Positions 1 through 7,328 are shown, numbered from the stretch's first letter. The stretch is DNA of 8,506 bases from Spirochaetales bacterium (GCA_031274005.1 JAISQU010000225.1:1-8506), one strand, 5' to 3'. Translations and numbers: made by a program. Notes: generated from the sequence alone by a model not told the origin.

Positions 1-1723
1 CCCTTGTGTACCATCTGGACATAGTATCAAGGGCGTTGTTTCCCAGTTGTACATTTGCCGGCAGGGTAAAACTTGTCACCGCACCAATTACTGTCCGTTC
101 ATCAGTGCCAAACGCGTTATCTCCGATGCTGGTAACGCTGTCGGGAATGACAACGCTGAGCAGTCCCTTGCCGTCAAACGCGTTATCCCCTATGGCGGTA
201 ACCGGTTCGCCCCAGAGCGTTGCCGGAATAACAAGGGAACGACGAATGCTGGCATCGGGGTGGACACCAGAGTCGGGACGGAAACCCGTAACAACGCCGC
301 CTCCGCCAGCCAGAAAAAGATTACCCTTCCAATCGGGAACCATCGTTATCTGGAAGGGCGTTTGTTCCGGCGGCTTCCCGCCCACCGACGCGACCCGTAT
401 GGACAGCCCGTCGTTTATATCCACCGATTTAACCGTGTTGAAGGTGAGGGGTACGAAATCTTCCGCCGTGTATGCAATGGAGACCTGGTTCCCATCCCGC
501 CGGAGTCTGTATTCCGCGCGCCTTGCATAGGTTTGCCTGCCAACTGCCTTGCCCTGCGCACTGACCAGTTCAAAGACCACATTTATGTCATGGTGCCAGG
601 TCGTATTAAAAGGGTTTTGCCGCGTTACGCCGGTTGCGGGCCAGTTCCCCAGTTCCCAGGTATTTTTATGCCCGGTTTTGTCTAAGCCGTCATACACGGC
701 GCCGTAGACCCTTTGCACCGCTTTTTGCGCCGAATCAAACCAGTAAGCGCTCGCCTGCAGGTTCGTCTCGAAACGGGCGTCCCTGCTTTCGGTTCGCATA
801 ACAATGTCTCCCCATTCTATATCGTTTGAATAATAGAGCGCGTAGGGCGGGGACGCGGAACTCATCAGTTCGTAGATGGTTTCTTCGGTTTCCGCGAGCA
901 GGGCTTTCCAGTCCTTGCCCTGCTGAATAATTTCCCGTGTCTGCGCCCCTATGCTTCCGCTGACAATCTGTGCGGTCAGGGTGGACGCCCTGCTTGCCGT
1001 TTGCAGCATAGAGGGGTCTATGGCAGCGGCCTGGGTGTAATAGATGGCGGCACGGGCTGTTTCTCCGCTCCTGTCGGCGGTATAGCCCCTGGCGTCCGCT
1101 GTCTGGGCGGCGACAGCCTGCAGTTTTGCCGCCCCGGCAAGTTCCTTCTTTGCCCGTTCGGTAACTTGTACGCCTATTTTCTGGAGCAGGTCCAGCGAAG
1201 CCCGCCTGGTTGCCGTAAAGTTATCCAATTCCATAACTGTACAGGTTCCCGAATGGGCCACCGTCATTTTGTCGCTGGTTTTGGTAATCCTGATTTGCAT
1301 GGAGTAACCCGTAGCGGTTTTGATGATTTTTCCTTCCAGGATATAGTCCGTAGGGGGCAAATGCCCCCAATCAAGCTCCGCCGAATCGTCGTCATAATAG
1401 CCGGAATACAGTTCTTTATACAGGCTGTCAAGGTTTTCCCGGTCCATCACTTTTATTGCCGAATACTCTGAAAAATTGCTGACAAGCTCGCCCTGCACCA
1501 GCGCGGGGAGATAGTCCAGATTTTTCGTAAGGCCAGTCGCTTTTGGCGCCAGAATGGCAATGCTCGTTCCCTCGCCGCCGTCCCCGGTAAAGTAGGCGGG
1601 CGGTGCACTCTGCTGCGCGGCCACATCCGTCTGTGTGGCGCTGTCCGTAGAACTGCAGGAGCCAAAGCCCATTGTAAAGGATAAAACCGCTAAAAACCCG
1701 ATAAAAGCAAGTGTCTTTTTCAT
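1..1723 (-). CDS. CsgG-like/LRR (BspA-type) lipoprotein, C-terminus off window
   Basis: An open frame of 574 codons runs from an ATG to the left window edge without a stop, so the C-terminus is missing. The start is supported by a GGGAG ribosome binding site seven bases upstream. Residues 1-23 are a lipoprotein signal peptide (MKKTLAFIGFLAV, lipobox FGSC, Cys23), so an envelope lipoprotein is expected. Residues 54-190 (SIAILAP, then a helix, VMDRENLD, then DYILEGKI) resemble the alpha/beta fold of CsgG/FlgO/TolB-N-type periplasmic domains. Residues 195-290 are helical and Ala-rich with a TPR-like flavour (ARAAIYYTQAAAIDP). A beta-rich part follows at about 355-450. Residues 496-568 carry at least two BspA/TpLRR repeats (VIPDSVTSIGDNAF). 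LRR repeats of this type mediate surface or protein binding in treponemes and Bacteroidetes. The exact role is unknown; the N-terminal fold assignment is weaker than the LRR call. Confidence 0.85.
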   Translation of the reverse strand, partial: MKKTLAFIGFLAVLSFTMGFGSCSSTDSATQTDVAAQQSAPPAYFTGDGGEGTSIAILAPKATGLTKNLDYLPALVQGELVSNFSEYSAIKVMDRENLDSLYKELYSGYYDDDSAELDWGHLPPTDYILEGKIIKTATGYSMQIRITKTSDKMTVAHSGTCTVMELDNFTATRRASLDLLQKIGVQVTERAKKELAGAAKLQAVAAQTADARGYTADRSGETARAAIYYTQAAAIDPSMLQTASRASTLTAQIVSGSIGAQTREIIQQGKDWKALLAETEETIYELMSSASPPYALYYSNDIEWGDIVMRTESRDARFETNLQASAYWFDSAQKAVQRVYGAVYDGLDKTGHKNTWELGNWPATGVTRQNPFNTTWHHDINVVFELVSAQGKAVGRQTYARRAEYRLRRDGNQVSIAYTAEDFVPLTFNTVKSVDINDGLSIRVASVGGKPPEQTPFQITMVPDWKGNLFLAGGGGVVTGFRPDSGVHPDASIRRSLVIPATLWGEPVTAIGDNAFDGKGLLSVVIPDSVTSIGDNAFGTDERTVIGAVTSFTLPANVQLGNNALDTMSRWYTR

Positions 1724-1779
1724 TCAATAACTCCCACTATCATTTTGGGAAGACGGCGAAGTCACCGTTTCCATTCCGC

Positions 1780-1808
1780 TTTATATCAAATTTTTCTCAT
1801 ATTGTCAA
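1780..1808 (-). promoter_or_regulatory. Sigma-70 promoter of the LRR lipoprotein gene
   Basis: On the minus strand a perfect TTGACA (1808-1803) is separated by 17 bases from TATAAA (1785-1780). The transcript should start near 1773, giving a leader of about 50 bases before the ATG at 1723. That leader contains a small hairpin (ACGGTG, loop ACTT, CGCCGT at about 1753-1768, one G-U pair) and the GGGAG ribosome binding site. The LRR gene is therefore probably transcribed independently of the OmpA-domain gene upstream. Confidence 0.75.
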
Positions 1809-1828
1809 TTATTCCAAAATTATTCCAA
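1807..1828. repeat. Two tandem 11-bp direct repeats at the -35 box
   Basis: AATTATTCCAA occurs twice back to back (1807-1817 and 1818-1828); read on the minus strand this is TTGGAATAATT twice. The proximal copy overlaps the first bases of the TTGACA box. An 11-base period is about one helical turn, the usual arrangement for a regulator binding direct repeats on one DNA face. That function is inference; the repeat itself is exact. Confidence 0.6.
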
Positions 1829-1875
1829 ACCGCTTCATTCTATATTTCTGCGTCCTCCGCTCTCGCTGCGGTTGG
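1825..1875 (-). other. Possible structured 3' region after the OmpA-domain gene
   Basis: On the minus strand CCAACCGC (1875-1868) can pair with GCGGTTTGG (1833-1825) as an eight-pair stem with one bulged T. It encloses about 34 bases that include a small CCGC/GCGG hairpin. It is followed by AATAATTTT rather than a clean U-tract, so it is at best a weak terminator for the upstream operon. The rest of the 186-base gap (1724-1909) holds only the promoter and repeats listed separately. Confidence 0.2.
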
Positions 1876-1909
1876 AATTCTTTTCTTATGTTTTGGTCTA
1901 AACAGGTCG

Positions 1910-3106
1910 TTAGTTTTCCAGAATGGTAATCTCAACCCGTCTGTTGCGGGATTTACCCGCTTCGGTGGAGTTCTCCGCGATGGGGACATCCGCGCCCAGG
2001 CCGCGATAGACCATGCGTTCTTTTGTCCGCACGCCTTTCGCGAGCAGATAGGCGCCCACGGAGGCGGCGCGGTCTTCGGAGATTTTTTGCCGGCCCTCGC
2101 GCGTACCTGCAAGGGCTGTGTGGCCGCTGATAAGAATATCCCTGTCCGGGTATTTTTGCAGAATTTCCCCTATGCGGTCGAGCTTTTCTTTTTCCGCGCC
2201 GGTCAGGATAGAGGAATCGGGAAGAAACTGAATGTTTTCGATCATAAGGGTTATACCCAAATCATCCTGACGGACCCCAAGATCGGCAAGCCCCGCTTCT
2301 TCAAGGGCCTGCTTTATGTCCTGCGCCATTTGTTCTTTATTCATGGTGAACGCTTCTATCACTTCCGCGGCGGCGGTTCCCCTGTACTCTACGGAGTCCC
2401 CTGAGGAGAGTTCAAAAATAAAGTCAAACTCCTCCGAATAGGCCTGGGGCCAGCCCCGCTGCTCGTCCCAGTAAATTTTTTGCCGCGAATAGCCGGAGAT
2501 AAGCGCGGGGTAGAGCCTGCCGGGATTAGTCCGGAATTTTATTCTGTGGTGCACATCATAAGAAACGCTCAGGGCGTGGTACTCCGCGTCCTTGTATTTT
2601 TCTTTTCCCAGATAGGTGTAGGATACTTTAATGGGAAAACGCACAGGTTCCCGGACGCTGAAAGACGCGCTAAAATCGTGAACTTCCTCGCCGTCGGCTT
2701 CCCAGGTATCCCCGGGGCGTATATCCCTGTCGGGGAAGACCGGCACATTCCGCACTATGGGCATAAAATATTTTTCGTCTATTGTGTAGCGGCCCAGGGA
2801 ATCGCGGAAGAACTCGCTCTCATAGCTCTTGCCCCAGGAAAAGACATTGTAATCGCCGCGGGCTTCCTCCGAGGTTTGAAAGGAGCAGGAAAGTTTTCCC
2901 CCGTTTTCTCCCTCCCCGGTTACATCGACGGTTATGCGGTTCAGTATTTCCGCCTCGTGGGATTTTTCCCTGTTGATGAGTACGGACTCGTGAACCGTGG
3001 ACAGAATTCTGTATTTATCGCCAGCCGCGTATTTAAAGCGAAAACTTTCCGCCCGGACAAGGCTCACGCTCAAAAGAAGAAAAATAATCCCTGTAAAAAA
3101 TTTCAC
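1910..3106 (-). CDS. Periplasmic OmpA-domain protein
   Basis: This 398-residue protein begins at GTG with a strong GGAGG site six bases upstream. Residues 1-19 are a Sec signal peptide (cleavage after LVRA) with no lipobox cysteine, so a periplasmic protein is expected. Residues 20-250 are a beta-rich N-terminal region I cannot assign to a named family; it includes PGDTWEADGEEV, as in other spirochaete OmpA-family proteins. Residues 285-398 form an OmpA/MotB C-terminal domain: IQFLPDSSIL, ISGHTA, ISEDRAASVGAYL and SRNRRVEI. This domain normally binds peptidoglycan through diaminopimelate, using an Asp in the HTD motif and an Arg in LSxxRA. Here the Arg is kept (R346) but the Asp position is Ala331. 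A link between envelope and peptidoglycan is the likely role. It lies 96 bases downstream of the floA-linked membrane-protein gene. Confidence 0.9.
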   Translation of the reverse strand: MKFFTGIIFLLLSVSLVRAESFRFKYAAGDKYRILSTVHESVLINREKSHEAEILNRITVDVTGEGENGGKLSCSFQTSEEARGDYNVFSWGKSYESEFFRDSLGRYTIDEKYFMPIVRNVPVFPDRDIRPGDTWEADGEEVHDFSASFSVREPVRFPIKVSYTYLGKEKYKDAEYHALSVSYDVHHRIKFRTNPGRLYPALISGYSRQKIYWDEQRGWPQAYSEEFDFIFELSSGDSVEYRGTAAAEVIEAFTMNKEQMAQDIKQALEEAGLADLGVRQDDLGITLMIENIQFLPDSSILTGAEKEKLDRIGEILQKYPDRDILISGHTALAGTREGRQKISEDRAASVGAYLLAKGVRTKERMVYRGLGADVPIAENSTEAGKSRNRRVEITILEN

Positions 3107-3140
3107 TATGAGCCTCCGCGCTCTATGAGCCTGCTGCGCT
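3106..3140 (-). repeat. Tandem duplication of the OmpA-gene initiation region
   Basis: On the minus strand AGCGCAGCAGGCTCATAG is followed directly by AGCGCGGAGGCTCATAG, which runs into the GTG start. The downstream unit carries GGAGG and the start codon. The upstream unit has the diverged GCAGG and no start (CATAGAGC). This looks like a 17/18-base tandem duplication of the ribosome binding site in which only one unit remains functional. Confidence 0.55.
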
Positions 3141-3147
3141 TAGGGCC

Positions 3148-3168
3148 GGGCCATTGCAGCCATGGCCC
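3148..3168. other. Perfect 7-bp inverted repeat in the leader of the OmpA gene
   Basis: GGGCCAT, a seven-base loop and ATGGCCC form a perfect GC-rich stem in the 96-base gap before the OmpA-domain gene. There is no U-tract on either side, so it is not a standard terminator. It could stabilise or separate messages at the end of the nfeD-floA transcript. Confidence 0.4.
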
Positions 3169-3202
3169 CGCGTAGTTCAAGGCGTCTTCGGCTTACATTT
3201 AG

Positions 3203-3814
3203 TTAGAAGTCCGACAAACCTTTGGGCTTTCCCAGGACTTCCGCCATGACGATTGCCTGCCCAAGCGGCCCCAGGCGCGCAAGCCGCGTGGAAAAATCCA
3301 TTGCCGCCGCGCCTTCCCGGCCGCCGGTTTCGGTATGCGCTGTTTCAGGCGCGGGAGGCGGCGGGGGGTCCTTCACGGGAAAAGCCGGGGCGCTGAAAGC
3401 CGAGATGGCGGCTTCGGCGGGTTTGGGAGCGGGCCGGAGGCTTTCCCGTTCCGGCGGTTTGAATGATTCGGGTTCGCCGCCTGAGCGGAAGGCTTTCCAG
3501 GCGGTTTCCACAGCGGGGTCCTCATCGCCGGCCCCTGCGGGAGAGAAAGCCCCGGCCCGCGGAACATCCTCCGGTTCGCCCATCAGTTGCCGCAGGAGTT
3601 CGGGCAGAGGAACATCTTTTCGGGATTCCGCGGCGGAACCCCCCGGAAAGAAACCTCCCGCGCCCTGTCCGCCGTGAGGAAACCCGTTTCCGCCCGCGCG
3701 GCGCGGGGGCGTCCATGTTTTTCGTTCCGCGTCTTTCTTCTTTTTTTGCCGGTTTATCCGTACGACAATAAAAAGAATAATGACAACCAGATAAACGATG
3801 GCAAAAAGCGACAC
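3203..3814 (-). CDS. Single-pass membrane protein with proline-rich tail, FloA partner candidate
   Basis: This 203-residue protein starts at GTG one base after the floA stop (TAA G GTG), with a GGGGG purine run nine bases upstream inside floA, so translational coupling is likely. Residues 2-19 form one transmembrane helix, followed by a positive cluster (RINRQKKKKD). By the positive-inside rule the remaining 180 residues lie in the cytoplasm. Residues 30-165 are low-complexity Gly/Pro/Ala/Glu sequence with a run of six prolines (150-155 region), probably disordered. The last 25 residues are different: RLARLGPLGQAIVMAEVLGKPK reads as a short conserved amphipathic motif. From memory, similar tails occur on otherwise variable membrane proteins in several phyla. 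The topology matches FloA, which also faces the cytoplasm. I do not recognise a named family. Confidence 0.8.
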   Translation of the reverse strand: MSLFAIVYLVVIILFIVVRINRQKKKKDAERKTWTPPRRAGGNGFPHGGQGAGGFFPGGSAAESRKDVPLPELLRQLMGEPEDVPRAGAFSPAGAGDEDPAVETAWKAFRSGGEPESFKPPERESLRPAPKPAEAAISAFSAPAFPVKDPPPPPAPETAHTETGGREGAAAMDFSTRLARLGPLGQAIVMAEVLGKPKGLSDF

Positions 3815-3815
3815 C

Positions 3816-4811
3816 TTATTTCGCCCCCGGTTTTTCGCCGCCTATGGAATTGCGCATCTGGGTATCGGCCTGAATATTGGACAGGCGGTAGTAGTCCATA
3901 ACGCCGAGCTGTCCTTTGCGGAAGGCCTCGGCAATGGCCAGGGGAACTTCCGCCTCGGCCAGAACGACCTTGGCCCTGTTCTCCTGAACCAGCGCAACCA
4001 TCTCCTGTTCCTGCGCCTGAGCGGCCGCCCTGCGTTTTTCCGCTTCGGCCTGGAAGCGCCGCATGTCGGCCTCGGCCTGATCGGCCTGAAGTTTTGCTCC
4101 CACATTCTCGCCTACATCGATGTCGGCAATATCTATAGAAAGAATCTCGAAAGCGGTTCCCGCGTCCAGCCCCTTGTCCAGAACGCGCTTTGAAATCATA
4201 TCGGGGTTTTCCATAACGACCTTGTAGGATTCGGAGGAACCTATGGTGGTAACAATGCCCTCGCCGACGCGGGCTATAATCGTCTCTTCAGTCGCGCCGC
4301 CGACAAGCCGCTCAAGGTTGGCCCGCACCGTAACGCGCGCTTTAACTTGAAGCTGAATGCCGTCCTTGGCAACAGCGTCGATAGTTGTTTTCCCTTTGGT
4401 GGGATCCGGGCAGTCTATGACTTTGGGGTTGACGCTGGTCTTAACCGCTTCAAGCACATCGCGGCCCGCAAGATCAATGGCGGCGGCCCGCTGAAACGGC
4501 AGGGGAATGTTCGCCTTGTTGGCGGCGACAAGGGCCTGGCTCACCTTCATTATATTTCCCCGCGCAAGAAAGTGGGTTTCCAGAAGGTCCGAATCAACGG
4601 GGATGCCCGCCTTGGTCAGCATGATGCGGGCCTCAACAATGGAAGCGCCGTTAACATGCCGCAGCCACATTCCTATAAGCCTGCCCATCGCCACAGGAGC
4701 GCCGGACAGGAGTGCCCGGAACCACAGGCCGAAAAACTTTCCTATGACCACCAGAAAAATAATGGCGGCGAGGGCCGCCACAACATACAGAACCATAACC
4801 GTAATATTCAT
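3816..4811 (-). CDS. floA: Flotillin-like protein FloA
   Basis: The protein is 331 residues, the usual FloA (YqfA/UPF0365) length, starting at ATG with AGGAG six bases upstream. An N-terminal hydrophobic segment (residues 5-25) anchors it. The SPFH/band-7 region follows, with ARIMLTKAGIPVDSDLLETHFLARGN (60-85, key residues only), VIDCPDP (131-137), the KDGIQLQVKARVTVR strand (149-163) and GEGIVTTIGSS (184-193). The C-terminal half is a coiled coil rich in Ala, Glu and Gln (240-300), then MDYYRLSNIQADTQMRNSIG near the end. FloA oligomerises on the cytoplasmic membrane face and organises functional membrane microdomains, affecting secretion, proteolysis and cell-shape proteins. It lies 28 bases downstream of nfeD and one base upstream of the next gene, the standard NfeD-flotillin pairing. 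Identification is secure. Confidence 0.97.
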   Translation of the reverse strand: MNITVMVLYVVAALAAIIFLVVIGKFFGLWFRALLSGAPVAMGRLIGMWLRHVNGASIVEARIMLTKAGIPVDSDLLETHFLARGNIMKVSQALVAANKANIPLPFQRAAAIDLAGRDVLEAVKTSVNPKVIDCPDPTKGKTTIDAVAKDGIQLQVKARVTVRANLERLVGGATEETIIARVGEGIVTTIGSSESYKVVMENPDMISKRVLDKGLDAGTAFEILSIDIADIDVGENVGAKLQADQAEADMRRFQAEAEKRRAAAQAQEQEMVALVQENRAKVVLAEAEVPLAIAEAFRKGQLGVMDYYRLSNIQADTQMRNSIGGEKPGAK

Positions 4812-4839
4812 TTTAGTCTCCTATATCGACATACTGATT

Positions 4840-6324
4840 TTACACTGCCTTTACTGTAATGCGGCTGCCCCGCACACGTACCACAACAAGCGGCGTTCCC
4901 CTGGGGATAAAAACCCCGTCGGCCTCCACGCTGTACTCCGCTCCCCCAAACTCGGCGCGGCCCGCCGGGCGCAATACGGTTACGGCTGTTCCGCGCTGCC
5001 CCGCAAGACCGGGCGGGACAAAATCTCCGTCGACCGCTTCATCCCCAGAGGAGGCGGCAGGCGGAGGCCCGCCGGAAGTCCCCTGTATCGCCGTCTTCAG
5101 CATTAGGCGGTCAAACAGCCGAAACTTTGGAGCAAAAAGCGCCAGAATCACTATGCCCACGACTCCCGCGATAAGTCCCGTCACAACGATCAGGACATTC
5201 CGGTACAGAAGGTCCCACTGCCAGGACACTTCGGGAATGACAAAATCCTGCATGGACAGCACAAGAGCCACGCCTATAAGAACAATGCCGGATATTCCCG
5301 CTGCGCCGAAACCGGGCAGAACAAAAATCTCCAGTACCAAAAGGGCGACTCCCAAAAGGAAAAGCAGTATCTCCGCCGAACCAAGATTCCCCAGCATACC
5401 ATTTGCGCCAAAAATCGTAAAGAAGCAAATGATGGCGGCCGTACCGGGAAGGCCGAAACCCGGCGTAGAGATTTCCATAAAAAGCGCGGCCAGGCCAATC
5501 AGAATGAGCAGCCCCTGCAAAGGGCCGGAGGTAAGAAGCGCCACGGCCTTATCGGCCGTAGTAGGCTGGAGGGTCTTCATATCTGCGGAAGCGCCGAGCG
5601 TCTGCAAAAGGCCGGAATAAGCGGCTTCTGTTCCCGAAGATAAACCGTAGCGCAGGGCCTCTCCCGCGGTCAGGGAAAGGAGTTTGCCTTCAGCCGAGAT
5701 AACGGCGCCCCGTTTTACGCGGCCGGGGTTTTCCTTTTCGAGTTTCACAGCCTCAGCTTCAAGAACAGCGCGGACAACCCCGTCCTGTTCAATTTCGACA
5801 AGCACAACATCATAGTCCACCATCGCAAGGGCAAGGGGAACGGGGTAACCGTTTTTCTCCGCGAGCGCGGCCATCTGAGAGCGTACGGCGCTGACGCTTT
5901 TTTCACCGGCCGACTGCATACCCTCCGCCCCCTGAACCACCGGCGCGGCCGCGCCTATGGACGTGCCGGGCGCCATGTAAATGGCGGAACAAGACATGGC
6001 GATAAGCGCGCCGGCCGACCAGCTTACGCCCGTACCGTCGGGGCCCTGGCGAATGTAGGCTATGGTAGCCGCGCCTTCAAGGGAGCCGATGAACGAGGAA
6101 ATCTGCAGGGCGGAGTCTACCCTGCCTCCGAAGGTGTCAATGTCAAAAATAAGGAACGCGGCCCCGTCTTTCAGGGCGCTTCCCGCCTGCCGCCGGACAT
6201 GGGTCGTCATGGACGGTTCGATGTCCCCGTGGATGGGAATGACATAAGCCCGGCCCTGACTCCCGTCAGCGCACAGGACGGTCAGGGTACAAAAAAGACA
6301 CAGGACGAAAATAATAACTTTCAT
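4840..6324 (-). CDS. nfeD: NfeD-family membrane serine protease (long, ClpP-class type)
   Basis: This 494-residue protein is of the long NfeD type usually paired with a flotillin. Residues 1-19 are a signal peptide. Residues 24-245 form a ClpP/crotonase-like protease domain: VIPIHGDIEP (28-37), DIDTFGGRVD (61-70), SWSAGALIA (101-109) with probable nucleophile Ser103, GAAAPV (124-129), and probable catalytic Lys142 in GEKSVSAVRSQMAALAEKNG. The assignment follows the Ser-Lys dyad of archaeal NfeD homologues. Residues 262-396 hold about five transmembrane helices, including EISTPGFGLPG and LEIFVLPGFG, the characteristic NfeD loops. Residues 436-494 form the soluble OB-fold domain (GQRGTAVTVLRPAGRAEF). 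Family members cleave hydrophobic regions of membrane partners such as stomatin/flotillin-class proteins. The start has only a weak GAG upstream, and a TATAAT lies eight bases before the ATG. The gene begins 34 bases after the NlpE-META gene. Confidence 0.95.
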   Translation of the reverse strand: MKVIIFVLCLFCTLTVLCADGSQGRAYVIPIHGDIEPSMTTHVRRQAGSALKDGAAFLIFDIDTFGGRVDSALQISSFIGSLEGAATIAYIRQGPDGTGVSWSAGALIAMSCSAIYMAPGTSIGAAAPVVQGAEGMQSAGEKSVSAVRSQMAALAEKNGYPVPLALAMVDYDVVLVEIEQDGVVRAVLEAEAVKLEKENPGRVKRGAVISAEGKLLSLTAGEALRYGLSSGTEAAYSGLLQTLGASADMKTLQPTTADKAVALLTSGPLQGLLILIGLAALFMEISTPGFGLPGTAAIICFFTIFGANGMLGNLGSAEILLFLLGVALLVLEIFVLPGFGAAGISGIVLIGVALVLSMQDFVIPEVSWQWDLLYRNVLIVVTGLIAGVVGIVILALFAPKFRLFDRLMLKTAIQGTSGGPPPAASSGDEAVDGDFVPPGLAGQRGTAVTVLRPAGRAEFGGAEYSVEADGVFIPRGTPLVVVRVRGSRITVKAV

Positions 6325-6332
6325 TAAAACTC

Positions 6333-6338
6333 ATTATA
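6333..6338 (-). promoter_or_regulatory. Possible -10 element just before nfeD
   Basis: On the minus strand a perfect TATAAT ends eight bases before the nfeD ATG, in the 34-base gap after the NlpE-META stop. No good -35 hexamer is found at 16-18 bases, so this may be a chance match in AT-rich sequence. If real, the nfeD transcript would have a leader of only one or two bases, like the two lipoprotein genes to the right. The alternative is read-through from the upstream gene with weak initiation. Confidence 0.25.
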
Positions 6339-6358
6339 CGGCAATAATCTGTTTTATG

Positions 6359-7276
6359 CTATCTCAGATAAACGGCCTGAAAAACCGCGGAGGGCGGCTG
6401 CCCTTTTATGCCGATGGTAAAAGTCTCTTCGTCAAGGGTATAACTGTTGGTTTCGTTCAGCGCCTGGTATAAATCCATTTCTATCTTCATGTTCGGGCTG
6501 GCGATCATGGAGGCGCGCATGGGTGAGAAGGAAATGCTGCCGGAGGGTTTAACGGTGTAACGCCCGGCAAAGGAGTTGGTACCGCTGTGACCGAAAACCT
6601 TGTAGCCTTCAAGCCGCAGGATGATGTGGGGTTCCCGTTTTATGTCGCCCGTCCACCTGACGGGTTTACCGTAGAGGCTGACGAGCTTCCAGTACGTCTC
6701 GGTGATTTCGGCGGGGAATCTTTTCAGGGTGTAGAGACCGGCCGCGTCGCCGGAAACCGGTTTACCCTGAGCGTCAAGCTGGGTAATCGCGGCGGGTTCG
6801 GCGCTTAACACATAATTCGGCGAAAGGGTATTTACCGCCGCCTTGTCCAGGGTTATAATTCCCTTCCGGTTAATGTCGAAACTCCCCGTAACTTCGACCG
6901 TGTCATCGGCTTTGCCCAGAACGCGGCTGCGCAGGAGATAGGTTCCGTCTTTTCTCAGCCGCACAACGGTCTCCAGCCCTTCGCTGCCCGGATACGGCAT
7001 AAGACCCTTGTACATACCCGCGGCGGCTTTGCGCGCCTCTTCAAGGTTCCAGTTCTCTTCTTCTGTGGAGTTCGCGGCCTTGCTGTTATCTTCTTCTGAG
7101 GAGTTTGCGGACTGACTGTTCTCCCGTGCGTCCGCCTCGGAGCTGCCGCCGCTGTGCGAGGAGCCGTCCCCTCCAAAGGAAAGGCCGCCCGGAGGAATAA
7201 GAGCCGACTGCGAAGCGCAGGACCAAAGGAAAAAGAAGAGCGCCGCGGCGGCTCCCGCAATAATTATTTTCTTCAT
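6359..7276 (-). CDS. NlpE-META domain lipoprotein with degenerate NlpE motif
   Basis: I choose the ATG at 7276 (305 residues) because it begins a clear lipoprotein signal peptide (MKKIIIAGAAAALFFFLWSC, Cys20). A longer in-frame start at 7360 would add 28 residues that arise from an inserted repeat. Residues 21-85 are a hydrophilic, Ser/Gly/Glu-rich linker containing a duplicated 11-residue unit. Residues 87-186 match the NlpE N-terminal domain (GMYKGLMPYPGSEGLE, then a strand LRKDGTYLL), but the usual PCADC motif is PYPGS, so both cysteines are missing (Tyr95, Ser98). Residues 193-300 are a META/HslJ-like domain: TYWKLVSLYGKPV, FGHSGTNSFAGRY, SMIASPNMKIE. NlpE in E. coli senses envelope and lipoprotein stress, and META domains occur in HslJ-type envelope proteins. 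A stress-related envelope lipoprotein is plausible. It reads toward nfeD and may head that operon. Confidence 0.85.
   Translation of the reverse strand: MKKIIIAGAAAALFFFLWSCASQSALIPPGGLSFGGDGSSHSGGSSEADARENSQSANSSEEDNSKAANSTEEENWNLEEARKAAAGMYKGLMPYPGSEGLETVVRLRKDGTYLLRSRVLGKADDTVEVTGSFDINRKGIITLDKAAVNTLSPNYVLSAEPAAITQLDAQGKPVSGDAAGLYTLKRFPAEITETYWKLVSLYGKPVRWTGDIKREPHIILRLEGYKVFGHSGTNSFAGRYTVKPSGSISFSPMRASMIASPNMKIEMDLYQALNETNSYTLDEETFTIGIKGQPPSAVFQAVYLR
7052..7117 (-). repeat. 33-bp tandem repeat encoding an acidic Ser/Asn linker
   Basis: Two 33-base units (7052-7084 and 7085-7117), with the first bases of a third from 7118, encode NSQSANSSEED and NSKAANSTEEE in the linker between the lipid anchor and the NlpE domain. 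The length is a multiple of three, so unit gain or loss would change linker length without a frameshift. Confidence 0.65.
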
Positions 7277-7282
7277 AATGTT

Positions 7283-7311
7283 ATTATAATGATAAATCCG
7301 CCGGGTTTCAA
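7283..7311 (-). promoter_or_regulatory. Promoter of the NlpE-META gene, predicted leaderless start
   Basis: On the minus strand TTGAAA (7311-7306) and a perfect TATAAT (7288-7283) are separated by exactly 17 bases. Only six bases (AACATT) lie between the -10 box and the ATG at 7276, so the expected transcription start is the A of the start codon. No Shine-Dalgarno sequence is present in this stretch, consistent with a leaderless mRNA. Confidence 0.7.
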
Positions 7312-7328
7312 TAATTAACTCTAATAAT

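Noticed and set aside
6..685. Plus-strand open frames of 174 and 212 residues at the left edge
   Set aside because: They lie opposite the continuous minus-strand lipoprotein frame with signal peptide and LRR repeats; they show no recognisable domain and no ribosome binding site.
3146..3170. Short leader peptide frame (MAAMARP) in the OmpA-gene leader, minus strand
   Set aside because: Seven codons with no ribosome binding site, lying within the hairpin; probably chance.
2480..3175. Plus-strand frame of 231 residues
   Set aside because: Antisense to the OmpA-domain gene, which has a signal peptide, conserved motifs and a strong ribosome binding site.
3222..3677. Plus-strand frame of 151 residues rich in Ala, Gly, Pro and Ser
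   Set aside because: Low-complexity shadow of the GC-rich proline linker on the other strand.
4507..5620. Plus-strand frames of 199 and 253 residues
   Set aside because: Antisense to floA and nfeD, whose identities are secure; the compositions are Pro/Arg-rich and typical of shadow frames.
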